From positions 1 to 64,000 of IMG/VR virus record IMGVR_UViG_3300033145_002563: a stretch of DNA of 64,000 nucleotides; one strand, 5' to 3'. How positions within the stretch are numbered: the first letter of the stretch is position 1; each line of letters opens with the position of its first letter. Below the pieces are notes generated by a model. The model worked only from the letters and a program-made list of their open reading frames with translations, did not search any database and was not told the origin of the DNA. Origin of the DNA: a virus. Positions 56,838-63,839 of the stretch are shown here, piece by piece. Made by a program: the position numbers and the translations under genes.

Positions 56838-59213
56838 TTAAAGCCAGCCTTGATCCATATACAAACATAGTCTCTCTCCAAAGTGAGAGATTAGATAATG
56901 ATGAGAGTTATCAAAGAAATCGACAATAAGCACCTCAGATTTCTTATCAGTCTTCCTCAGTCCCCTACCGATTGCTTGTAATGTAGAAATCTCGCTTTTG
57001 CCCCCAGCAGCATTTACTACTGAACTAAGTGAGGGAATATTGATTCCTTCCTTCCATACAGCAGTAGATACTACACAATTTACCTCCTTACCAATCATAG
57101 CATGGCGTGTCTCTCTTCTTACATCAGCCTCAGTAGCTCCTTGCACGAAAACTATCTCAAACCCAAAAATTTCTTTGGCCATATTTACAAGAGTTTCGCC
57201 GTGTTGAATCTTGATAACAAGGATAAGAACAGTTTTACCTTGAGCTAATAGATCTCTGACCGTCTTTAGAATTAAACGATTTCTTCCTTTGTTTTCTACT
57301 ACTCCTTTTTGATATACATCAGGGTAACGGCTCTGTTGTTTCGCAGAAGAGTTGTAAGGAACCTTGACCAGCTTGATTTTAGGAACAGCAAGGATATTTA
57401 AACTCGCAGCCTCTTGAATTGTTAACTCTCCAATCAGAGGGCCAATATGCCCTTCTAACGCAAGCCTCGATTCTTCCCTGTCTGGTAAGGTCGCTGTCAG
57501 ACCAAACCTTGCAGGAGAGATAAGAGATCCTAGTATCTTGGAATAGGTATTGGTGAAGCCGGAGATGTGATGACAGTTGTGAACTAATACTCCTTCAGCA
57601 AAATAACTATGATCGTTTTCTACTTCTAAATCATAGAATTCTATAAAGCCTTGATTTCTTTCTTTATTTCCAACAATACTTTTGAAAGATTTGTCATTAC
57701 TTCCTCGTTTGTAAATCTCAATATCTTCCACCCTAACTCGGTTAGTTTTCGTTCTTTCTTTTCGTCCTTTGCTTTGACTGATTTTGCTCGGTGACCTTTC
57801 CCGTCTATTTCTATTCCCATCTTCAGTCTGGGGTCTCCAATATCTACTTTGTAACAAGTTGGGTATCCTTGAGATTCCAGATAGCTTCTTCTTTTTGATA
57901 TCGGTCTGTCCGGAGCTAAGGGGATAGGCCATTCCGTAGGCCATCCTAAGGCAAGAGAAAGCCTGATTTGTGGTTCTGTAAGCTTTCCATTTCCTCCACG
58001 TTCTCCCAACCAGATGTTTAATGTGCCATTTATCCTTTTTGTGTTCATCATCTTCTCTATGATGCCCGGCATGTTCATGGGGTTGTTTTTTTTCATTCTT
58101 GTTGAAATGATATCTTTCCTTTTTAGATTCGTTTTCCTCATTGTTATTGAGGAGCTCTTGCTTCTCTCTGGATCTTTGTAAGCACAGGATTTTGAACAGA
58201 ATCTTTGAACAGAAGCTCTTTGTTTGAAAACTATTTTGCAGATAGGGCATGTTATCTCTGGTAGTCTTGGTCCTCCCATTTTTTTCCTCCCCCAATTCAT
58301 TTGATATGATGCCAAGCTTCTTGTAAAATGAATTGGGAGGAAAGTCAAGCAAAAATTTCCCTTTTGTATCTATGGCTTTTAACCATTTGTTATCTGCCCA
58401 TAATAGGTGATCTTTTGTACATATTAACTCTCTTTTGTCGGACAATGTCAGCTTAATTATATTATCAAGAGAAGTGTTATTCTTGAAAATATTAGTTACC
58501 TTGTTAATCCCTGATTTAGTGAATACCTGATCTCCTATTTTAATGGTTTCTATCTTCTTATTGCCAATTGTAGTTTTGATTCTAGTGTTTTTTGGAAAGC
58601 ATTCGTCGACAATTACTATATCATAACTATTGTTGTTAGATTTCCAAGGATCTAGTTTTGAGAAGGACTGCATAGTAGAAACCAGGATTCTTCCTAACTC
58701 CTTCTTTCCACCTCGGAGCCTGCCAACATCGTCAAAACCAAATTTCTTGAGTTCATCATATGTTTGGTCTATAAGATCAACTGTGTGGGCCAAGAATAGG
58801 ATCTTACAAGATGGTAAACAGGACATAATTCCCAATGCAATAATTGTCTTTCCCGACCCTGTTGGCGCTTTGATGACTCCTCTCTGGACTTTGACCGCTT
58901 GCTGGATCAGTTTTATCTGATCTTCCCGAAAAGTTATCCCAGGAAGATTTGGTTTAATGGGAGATAGTCGTTCTTCATAGCCGTGCCAGCTAACGTCGAT
59001 ATTGTTCCTTTCACAGTACTCCTGTATGCGTTGCCGAAACCCTGTTAAGAATACTCCACTTTTGGAGATCAGAGATTTTCTATATACTTTCTCTTCTCTT
59101 CTCCATTGTCCTTGTCTCCAGTACGAAGCCTCGTAAGAGAGACAGGGTCTGAGAAATTCGATGTCTTTTTTGTCCACTTTACAATGGACAGGATCTAGTA
59201 TTTCAATATCCAT
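56838..59213 (-). CDS. SF2 helicase (UvsW-like) with intein
   Basis: Extein about 449 aa. Q/motif I: FREDQIKLIQQ, IKAPTGSGKTIIALG; Ia: LAHTVDLIDQTYDEL; motif II VDECHH is split by an intein (VDE then CHHISGF); motif III TATLPD; motif VI QAIGRGLRKTDKK. UvsW/RecG-type DNA helicase for fork reversal and recombination. Promoter P3 lies directly upstream and the leader is almost absent. Confidence 0.9.
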   Translation of the reverse strand: MDIEILDPVHCKVDKKDIEFLRPCLSYEASYWRQGQWRREEKVYRKSLISKSGVFLTGFRQRIQEYCERNNIDVSWHGYEERLSPIKPNLPGITFREDQIKLIQQAVKVQRGVIKAPTGSGKTIIALGIMSCLPSCKILFLAHTVDLIDQTYDELKKFGFDDVGRLRGGKKELGRILVSTMQSFSKLDPWKSNNNSYDIVIVDECFPKNTRIKTTIGNKKIETIKIGDQVFTKSGINKVTNIFKNNTSLDNIIKLTLSDKRELICTKDHLLWADNKWLKAIDTKGKFLLDFPPNSFYKKLGIISNELGEEKNGRTKTTRDNMPYLQNSFQTKSFCSKILFKILCLQRSREKQELLNNNEENESKKERYHFNKNEKKQPHEHAGHHREDDEHKKDKWHIKHLVGRTWRKWKAYRTTNQAFSCLRMAYGMAYPLSSGQTDIKKKKLSGISRIPNLLQSRYWRPQTEDGNRNRRERSPSKISQSKGRKERTKTNRVRVEDIEIYKRGSNDKSFKSIVGNKERNQGFIEFYDLEVENDHSYFAEGVLVHNCHHISGFTNTYSKILGSLISPARFGLTATLPDREESRLALEGHIGPLIGELTIQEAASLNILAVPKIKLVKVPYNSSAKQQSRYPDVYQKGVVENKGRNRLILKTVRDLLAQGKTVLILVIKIQHGETLVNMAKEIFGFEIVFVQGATEADVRRETRHAMIGKEVNCVVSTAVWKEGINIPSLSSVVNAAGGKSEISTLQAIGRGLRKTDKKSEVLIVDFFDNSHHYLISHFGERLCLYMDQGWL
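57576..58601 (-). other. Intein in DExH motif, with nested out-of-frame HEG (342 aa)
   Basis: Starts at Cys205 (CFPKNTRIKTTIGNKKIETI), block B CTKDHLLWAD, and ends GFIEFYDLEVENDHSYFAEG, then VLVHN before Cys. Between about residues 105 and 315 of the intein the frame reads as Lys/Arg/Glu/His-rich filler. The DNA of that stretch codes in another frame for an endonuclease (57641-58279). Self-splicing blocks are intact on both sides. Confidence 0.9.
57641..58279 (-). CDS. Nested homing endonuclease (Vsr/DUF559-like)
   Basis: 212 aa from ATG 58279 with its own Shine-Dalgarno (GGGGGAGGAAAAAA). N-terminal zinc-finger-like CPICKIVFKQRASVQRFCSK, then IKMNNPMN-like NUMOD-style segment (KKNNPMNMPGIIEKMMN), and C-terminal KVDIGDPRLKMGIEIDGKGH with KLTELGWKILRFTNEEV, a Vsr/PD-(D/E)xK core. 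It is in +1 frame to the intein and ends just before the intein's C-terminal splicing block. No stop occurs in the intein frame across the gene. Confidence 0.85.
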   Translation of the reverse strand: MGGPRLPEITCPICKIVFKQRASVQRFCSKSCAYKDPERSKSSSITMRKTNLKRKDIISTRMKKNNPMNMPGIIEKMMNTKRINGTLNIWLGERGGNGKLTEPQIRLSLALGWPTEWPIPLAPDRPISKRRSYLESQGYPTCYKVDIGDPRLKMGIEIDGKGHRAKSVKAKDEKKERKLTELGWKILRFTNEEVMTNLSKVLLEIKKEIKAL

Positions 59214-59225
59214 ATATTATATTAT

Positions 59226-59255
59226 ATTATATCCTATTTCTGAAATTTTTTACAA
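59226..59255 (-). promoter_or_regulatory. Promoter P3, same type as P1
   Basis: -35 TTGTAA, 18-nt spacer with ATTTCAGAAAT, -10 TATAAT, extended by repeated TATAAT (59214-59231). The helicase ATG (59213) would be within a few nt of the start of transcription, so the mRNA may be nearly leaderless. Confidence 0.75.
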
Positions 59256-59273
59256 AAAATTTTAAAAATTTTT

Positions 59274-59666
59274 TCATAAAAGATCAACAAACGCTCTTAA
59301 CTCCTTGAATACTTTATTAATTTTTTTTATTTTCCAAGAAAAATTTTGATCCCATCTCAGGTAATCGGCCAAAACCCGAACATTTAGAACCTCTTTTTTC
59401 TTTGGAATGTAAAAAGGAGGACGGCCGTTTTTTGGAGATCTTGCTAATACAAATATCTCCATGGGAGTGTTGAGAACAAGGCGAATTACTTCCTTGGCTT
59501 CCTCAGATAGTTTTTCAAACAAATCTTTCTTGATTGTCTGTTGGAGGACGCTATAATCCGATGGAATATCGAATTGGTTTTCATCATCTACATAGACGAA
59601 AAGCTTTCCAGTAGCAGCGTGGTAAGCCATTAGATAGCAATAGTCTCTTGAGATGGATTCCTTCAT
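59274..59666 (-). CDS. Hypothetical phage protein
   Basis: 130 aa from ATG 59666 (AAAGGAGGAAGGAAG upstream). DYCYLMAYHAATGKLFVYVD, LSEEAKEVIRLVLNTPMEIF, LNVRVLADYLRW. The last part resembles helical DNA-binding segments; identification not secure. Confidence 0.55.
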   Translation of the reverse strand: MKESISRDYCYLMAYHAATGKLFVYVDDENQFDIPSDYSVLQQTIKKDLFEKLSEEAKEVIRLVLNTPMEIFVLARSPKNGRPPFYIPKKKEVLNVRVLADYLRWDQNFSWKIKKINKVFKELRAFVDLL

Positions 59667-59680
59667 CTTCCTTCCTCCTT

Positions 59681-59980
59681 TCATTTTATTGCTTCTTTCC
59701 ACATATCCCTCAAAGCAATCAAACTGATTTTCACTTCCTGTATATCGGCTGAACTACCTCTCCATAAAAGAAGTTTCATTTGATTATACACAGCACTAAT
59801 TTGTCTTGCTGTTGTTCCTCCATTTTCAAGGTCTAGAGAATCAGAGAGCTCAGAAATTATATCTAAAGCTCTTGTTATGAATTTCTTTTCTTTTTCTGCC
59901 ATTTCAAGATTCTTGATGGCAGCATCATAACATAGGAAGACGAGCTCTTGTTGTTCTATCTGTTTAGTTGTCTTTTTCGT
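59681..59980 (-). CDS. FliS-like protein, probable ACG start
   Basis: 99 aa when read from ACG 59980, which has a well-placed SD (AAGGAG then 7 nt). ELVFLCYDAAIKNLEMAEKE, RALDIISELSDSLDLENGGT, and ISLIALRDMWKEAIK match the FliS flagellin-chaperone family in order (LYD...A; aqdIi.eL..sLd.e.Gg; l..lr..W). A downstream ATG (59902) would remove the first conserved helix. FliS binds flagellin; a phage gene could interfere with or co-opt flagella, but could also be a diverged helical-bundle protein. Confidence 0.55.
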   Translation of the reverse strand, partial: TKKTTKQIEQQELVFLCYDAAIKNLEMAEKEKKFITRALDIISELSDSLDLENGGTTARQISAVYNQMKLLLWRGSSADIQEVKISLIALRDMWKEAIK

Positions 59981-59995
59981 TAAAGATCTCCTTTC

Positions 59996-60355
59996 CTATA
60001 CTAGAATAACTTCATTATCTGGCTTCATCTTTTGGAATTTGTTAATAGTATCTTCTGTACCTCCTTTCCTATCTTCTGCTATGCAAGCAATAAGGGTATC
60101 TGATGTTTTTGCAATGGAACCATTCCTCACAAATCCTGCTCCCTTACCATAAGTTTTCCAATCAGGAAAGAAAATAACTATAGGTATCCCTGTTTCTTTA
60201 GCGAGAGTATAAGCAAAATGATCCCCTCCTTTTGGACAACCACCAGAACAAATCCAGTCACCTTCTTCATAGATTTCAAAGAAGGTATTACGGACTTTCT
60301 GATAATCATCTGGAGTGTTCCTCCTTCTGGAGCCTACTATTCCGATTGTTTTCAT
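59996..60355 (-). CDS. SLOG-domain protein (DUF2493/YpsA-like)
   Basis: 119 aa. TIGIVGSRRRNTPDDYQKV, WICSGGCPKGGDHFAYTLAK, FVRNGSIAKTSDTLIACIA give the Rossmann-like SLOG pattern (GSR; SGGc.kGgD; RN..i...sD.liA). SLOG proteins bind nucleotide ligands and act in stress or anti-phage signalling; here as a phage protein role unknown. Overlaps the upstream gene end. Confidence 0.8.
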   Translation of the reverse strand: MKTIGIVGSRRRNTPDDYQKVRNTFFEIYEEGDWICSGGCPKGGDHFAYTLAKETGIPIVIFFPDWKTYGKGAGFVRNGSIAKTSDTLIACIAEDRKGGTEDTINKFQKMKPDNEVILV

Positions 60356-60747
60356 CACAGTTTCCTTTCACTTGTTATTTCTTTATAGAAATGATTCCCT
60401 TTACCAAAACTGGCCCACCAGGTTTGATTACCTACAAAAAATCTGGTAGTTCTTCCTTTTGTAATCTTAGTAAACAACTTATTACAAACGAGACTTTCGT
60501 ATCCGGTAGTATGATAGTTCGTATCTTTGTTTAGTTGGTTCCCTTTTGAATCATATTCTAGAGTCCGTCTTTCACTTCGCAGTCTTTTCCAAACAGGACA
60601 ATTCTTTTCAGAGCAGTTGCAAACTGTCTTGTATTCTTCTTTATTTTTACTTTGCTTAACTAAGGTAGGACACTTGTAAGGATGTGCCCAATATGATAGT
60701 TTGCAATACTTCCTAAATGTTTTCCATGTTATTAGTTTTGTTTTCAT
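60355..60747 (-). CDS. Hypothetical Cys-rich phage protein
   Basis: 130 aa from ATG 60747 (AAAAAGGAGGACTT upstream). KLSYWAHPYKCPTLV, VCNCSEKNCPVWKRL contain possible metal Cys; later RFFVGNQTWWASFGKGNHFY. No known domain. Confidence 0.6.
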   Translation of the reverse strand: MKTKLITWKTFRKYCKLSYWAHPYKCPTLVKQSKNKEEYKTVCNCSEKNCPVWKRLRSERRTLEYDSKGNQLNKDTNYHTTGYESLVCNKLFTKITKGRTTRFFVGNQTWWASFGKGNHFYKEITSERKL

Positions 60748-60761
60748 AAGTCCTCCTTTTT

Positions 60762-61349
60762 TTAGTAACCCGTGTTTCTGTCTCGATGATACTGGCAAAT
60801 TTCTTTGTTCCAAGAACCTTGCCAGTTGGTTCGTCTACCATACTTTCGATGAAGTATTGCCATTTCCTTCAAATTATCAGAACAAATATTGTTCCATATA
60901 TCGTGCCAAACTGCATTGTATCTTTTGTTTTTAACAGGTTTGAACGTCAAGGCGTCTGCTTGATGTAATGTTGCTCTTGAGTCCTCTCCAAAATAGGGCC
61001 ATACTAAAGAAATAACATCTTTGGAATTTTCTACTACTTCTACTTCCGTAACTTCTTCTTTGTTAAGAATTTCAGATAGGACGACCCCGAGACCAAGTCC
61101 ATTGATAAGAACTTTTCCATGAGCTTTATAAATAAAGTAAGAATGATCTCTACATTCAGCAGGAGTATTACTCATAACTACAGATCCATCTCTACAAAGT
61201 CGTTTATATTTTCCAACAGGCATTTCCCTTCCAGGAGTCTTAAAAGAAATACGAAGATTCTCTAAACTATTTTCTGGCACTTCAAACTCATCAACTTCCC
61301 ATCTTCCAGAAACTCCATTTGGAATTTCCATAACATCATACCTTTTCAT
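60762..61349 (-). CDS. SAM-methyltransferase-like protein
   Basis: 195 aa from ATG 61349. GKVLINGLGLGVVLSEILNK, VTEVEVVENSKDVISLVWP, and ADALTFKP with YNAVWHDIWNNIC resemble the spermidine-synthase/methyltransferase Rossmann fold. No catalytic motif beyond the SAM site is clear. Lies right after the tRNAs. Confidence 0.65.
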   Translation of the reverse strand: MKRYDVMEIPNGVSGRWEVDEFEVPENSLENLRISFKTPGREMPVGKYKRLCRDGSVVMSNTPAECRDHSYFIYKAHGKVLINGLGLGVVLSEILNKEEVTEVEVVENSKDVISLVWPYFGEDSRATLHQADALTFKPVKNKRYNAVWHDIWNNICSDNLKEMAILHRKYGRRTNWQGSWNKEICQYHRDRNTGY

Positions 61350-61367
61350 TTTTGTCTCCTTTCTAAA

Positions 61368-61451
61368 TGGTGGGAGAGGAAGGAATCGAACCTTCAAGCC
61401 TAAGCCACTGATTTACAGTCAGCTGAGCTCACCACACTACTCAACTCTCCC
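61368..61451 (-). tRNA. tRNA-Tyr (GTA), CCA encoded
   Basis: The acceptor stem GGGAGAG/CTCTCCC, D-arm with GAGCTCA, anticodon loop CTGTAAA in the stem CTGA/TCAG, an extra arm longer than usual, T-arm GAAGGTTCGATTCCTTC and ACCA end are all visible on the minus strand. Confidence 0.9.
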
Positions 61452-61461
61452 TTTTTTTGTA

Positions 61462-61541
61462 TGGTAGGGACGGAGAGATTCAAACTCTCAACGCATGGGG
61501 GGTCTAAGCCTATCGCCTCTACCTAATTGGGCTACTTCTGC
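61462..61541 (-). tRNA. tRNA-like sequence, possibly tRNA-Leu (TAG), degenerate
   Basis: T-arm GAGAGTTTGAATCTCTC and ACCA end are clear, and GCTTAGA could hold a TAG anticodon. D-arm GCCCAATTAGGTAGAGGC is present. The 5' acceptor strand and 5' anticodon stem do not pair well with their partners, so it may be a decayed tRNA or need non-standard folding. Confidence 0.4.
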
Positions 61542-61545
61542 TTAG

Positions 61546-61620
61546 TCGGGAAGGCAGGATTTGAACCTGCGACCCCGTGGCTCCAAACTACATGCCCTAA
61601 CTAGACTGGACCACTTCCCG
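61546..61620 (-). tRNA. tRNA-Pro (TGG)
   Basis: Acceptor CGGGAAG/CTTCCCG, D-arm GTCCAGTCTAGTTAGGGC, anticodon loop TTTGGAG, T-arm GCAGGTTCAAATCCTGC. The 3' CCA is not encoded (CTA follows A73). One A-C mismatch in the anticodon stem. Confidence 0.85.
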
Positions 61621-61637
61621 AGATAAAATTCTATCCA

Positions 61638-61789
61638 CTATGTTTTAACCTGTTCTGAATGCTTAAAACTATATTTGAATCCACATCTATCACAACTTGC
61701 TTTGTAGGAAACAAAAAACTCTCCTTCGTCATTCAGATAGAACTCATAATCTTCTCGTAGAGTCTCTCTGATATCTATTAGTTTTCTAG
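61638..61789 (-). pseudogene. 3' part of IS-split 95-codon phage gene
   Basis: RKLIDIRETLREDYEFYLND, EGEFFVSYKASCDRCGFKYS and FKHSEQVKT, ending TAG at 61638. It is the C-terminal continuation of the frame at 63419-63558. It includes CDRC. Precise removal of the IS with one CTAG copy restores one reading frame. Confidence 0.85.
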
Positions 61790-63418
61790 GAGTGTGTCGG
61801 AAAACTCTGCCTAACATGGCAAAGCACTTCTGTTTGTTCTTTGAAAATACAAATTTGTGATCGAATCCCGCTGACGCATCTGAATCCGGGCCGCATCATT
61901 TGCCTTTAGGCTCCTTGGGCCGGCATAAAAGGCAAAGCACCGGCCCTCTTGTTACACGCTGTTTGGCAGTAATCCACTTCTGTGCAGCTTCAACAGATTA
62001 TGCGTTAGGCATATCAAGTGCCACTCAGCGGTTACTTTGTCGAGGCCACGCAAAAGAAATCGTCGAAATCCTCGAATTTCCTTTATTTGTCCGAAGACCG
62101 GTTCGACGATCTGTTTTCGTTTTTTGTAAACGTTCCGCCCTTTGACTGTAAGTAGCTTGCGAGCCATGCGTTCTTTAGTGGTGGCATTTTTCGGAATACG
62201 GCTACGAGGACAGGGCCTGGGCGTATCTCCATGTTTCTGCCTACCAACTGCTACATGGGCGTCTATCTGTTCCTTGGCCAGATATTTCACGTTTTCTTCA
62301 CTGTAGTAACCAGCATCGGCGCTGATCTTGTTCGGCTTGTGACCTTTGAGGTTTTCTTTCAAACATTCAACCAGTGGTTTGACTTGTTGCTTATCATTGG
62401 TTTCTTGAGTAACACCTGGGGCAACAATAATTTGTGCGGTCTCATCAACGGCTGCCTGACAATTATAGGCTTGCTCAAATGATTTACTTGCCCCATCTTT
62501 CATGATGCGAGAATCGGGATCGGTGAAGTTGCGCTGGGCCTTGGAATCAGGCTCGTTACTGGGCTCTTTCGGTTTTCTGCCTTTGGGTTTTTGGCCGACT
62601 TTTGCGGTAACCTCCTCCTTGCGGCGGTTGGCTTGTCGCTTAGCGTCCGCATTGGTTCTGGCTTCTTGTTCCAAAGCCGCCTTCGCCTCTTTGATCTTTG
62701 CCAAACGGCTCTGTTTGAAACGCAGTTCCTTGGGAAGTTCATCGCCTCGGTTGCCTTTACCGTATTTGTCGTCTTCGTCGTCATCGGCGGCTTGTGCTTC
62801 GTTCAGAAGGCGTTTGACTTCTTCTTCAAGCTCTTGGGCCTTCTTTTCCATACGCCCATAGCTCATGGCCTTGTGTTTTGAGGCGTTGGCCTTGACTTTG
62901 GTACCATCGAGAGACACATGACCCAATTTGACCAGACCGGTCTTCTGGCAGATGCTAAGAATCTGAACAAACAATCCGACCAGCGCCTCAAGATGGCGTT
63001 TGCGAAACTCGGCAATAGTGTCGTGATCAGGATGTTGATCGGCAGTTAGAACACGAAAAGGAACCCGTTCATAGGTGGCCTTTTCTATTTTCCTTGAACT
63101 GGGCACACCCACACAGTAAGCATAAAGCAGTAGACTGGTCATCATCTCTGGATCGAACGGCGGTTGGCCGCCCTTTGAGCCGTCATAGCTCAGGTAAATA
63201 TCGGAAAGATTGAGTTGGCCAACCACATCCATGATGAAATAGGCCAAATCGTCTTCCGGTAACCAGTCCTTCATGTCTGGCGGCAGAAGTAACAACTGCC
63301 CCGGCGTGTACGGTTTGAATCGTGTTTGATTTTTCATGAAAACAAAACTATCAATCTCAATAGCTAACTGCAATAGTTATTTAAGACAAGACCTGAAAGA
63401 GGGTTCTCCGACAGGCTC
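61790..63418 (-). mobile_element. IS1182-family insertion sequence, 1629 bp
   Basis: Ends on the minus strand form inverted repeats GAGTGTGTCGGAAAACTCTG (61790 side, plus-strand reading) and GAGCCTGTCGGAGAACCCTC (63418 side, minus-strand reading). Flanked by CTAG direct repeat. One transposase gene. Its GC content is clearly higher than the surrounding phage DNA, so it came recently from a bacterial replicon. Confidence 0.85.
61952..63337 (-). CDS. IS1182-family transposase
   Basis: 461 aa from ATG 63337. TRFKPYTPGQLLLLPPDMKD, YDGSKGGQPPFDPEMM, VSLDGTKVKANASKHKAM (first Asp), YNCQAAVDETAQIIVA, SADAGYYSEENVKYL (second Asp), and RKQIVEPVFGQIKEIRGFRR (Glu). This is the DDE order of IS1182-family enzymes, apparently intact. 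Several overlapping frames on the other strand (62231-62881) are shadows. Confidence 0.92.
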   Translation of the reverse strand: MKNQTRFKPYTPGQLLLLPPDMKDWLPEDDLAYFIMDVVGQLNLSDIYLSYDGSKGGQPPFDPEMMTSLLLYAYCVGVPSSRKIEKATYERVPFRVLTADQHPDHDTIAEFRKRHLEALVGLFVQILSICQKTGLVKLGHVSLDGTKVKANASKHKAMSYGRMEKKAQELEEEVKRLLNEAQAADDDEDDKYGKGNRGDELPKELRFKQSRLAKIKEAKAALEQEARTNADAKRQANRRKEEVTAKVGQKPKGRKPKEPSNEPDSKAQRNFTDPDSRIMKDGASKSFEQAYNCQAAVDETAQIIVAPGVTQETNDKQQVKPLVECLKENLKGHKPNKISADAGYYSEENVKYLAKEQIDAHVAVGRQKHGDTPRPCPRSRIPKNATTKERMARKLLTVKGRNVYKKRKQIVEPVFGQIKEIRGFRRFLLRGLDKVTAEWHLICLTHNLLKLHRSGLLPNSV

Positions 63419-63558
63419 CTAGATTCAAATAGGGCGGTTTCATATTTTTCTGGTGGTAGTTTTCCATACGCACTTCTGACGTTACTAATTTGCTTCTGTT
63501 TTGTCCTTTCGGTCATTCTTTTGCATTTGGGACAAGTAGTCCAATTATCAGCACTCAT
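63419..63558 (-). pseudogene. 5' part of IS-split 95-codon phage gene
   Basis: MSADNWTTCPKCKRMTERTK, QKQISNVRSAYGKLPPEKYE and TALFES up to CTAG at the IS border. The N-terminus (MSADNW-x-x-CPxC) is a well-spread phage protein whose second half begins ETLREDYEFY, which lies on the far side of the IS. Function unknown; two CxxC pairs suggest zinc. Confidence 0.85.
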
Positions 63559-63561
63559 CCT

Positions 63562-63753
63562 TTACCTCCTCTCAACTTTAAAGTTGTCTTTCTGTCCTAA
63601 GAAATAACATCTTAACCTGCTTAAAGTATTCAACTTAAGACGTTTCTTTAACTGAACGAGTAGATTCATAAACGCTTTGGATTCACAGGACGCATGTGTC
63701 CATAGAGTAAAAATCTCACCTTGCCAATTGAATATTCCTTTGTATCTATTCAT
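63562..63753 (-). CDS. Small hypothetical phage protein
   Basis: 63 aa. MNRYKGIFNWQGEIFTLWTH and SCESKAFMNLLVQL resemble small phage proteins (NxYKGIFNWxGE). The 86-bp element at 63754 begins directly at the base before its ATG, so its native ribosome-binding region is replaced. Confidence 0.65.
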   Translation of the reverse strand: MNRYKGIFNWQGEIFTLWTHASCESKAFMNLLVQLKKRLKLNTLSRLRCYFLGQKDNFKVERR

Positions 63754-63839
63754 AAAAGTTCAGACAAGGAGACTGTCGTTTTCAAGCGACAGAGGAATTG
63801 CCTGCCGCTTGGGCTTACTTACAACTGACGGTAGTTGAC
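63754..63839 (+). mobile_element. Second-family small element at TTCAT, 86 bp
   Basis: Left end AAAGTTCAGACAAGGAGACT follows TTCAT; right end ACTGACGGTAGTTGAC. It differs from the 55248 copy by an internal deletion near the right-end stem. The upstream Ala-rich gene uses bases of this element for its last codons. Confidence 0.75.

Noticed and set aside
62231-62881. Plus-strand frames opposite the IS1182 transposase
   Set aside because: All are shadows of the GC-rich transposase gene on the minus strand.
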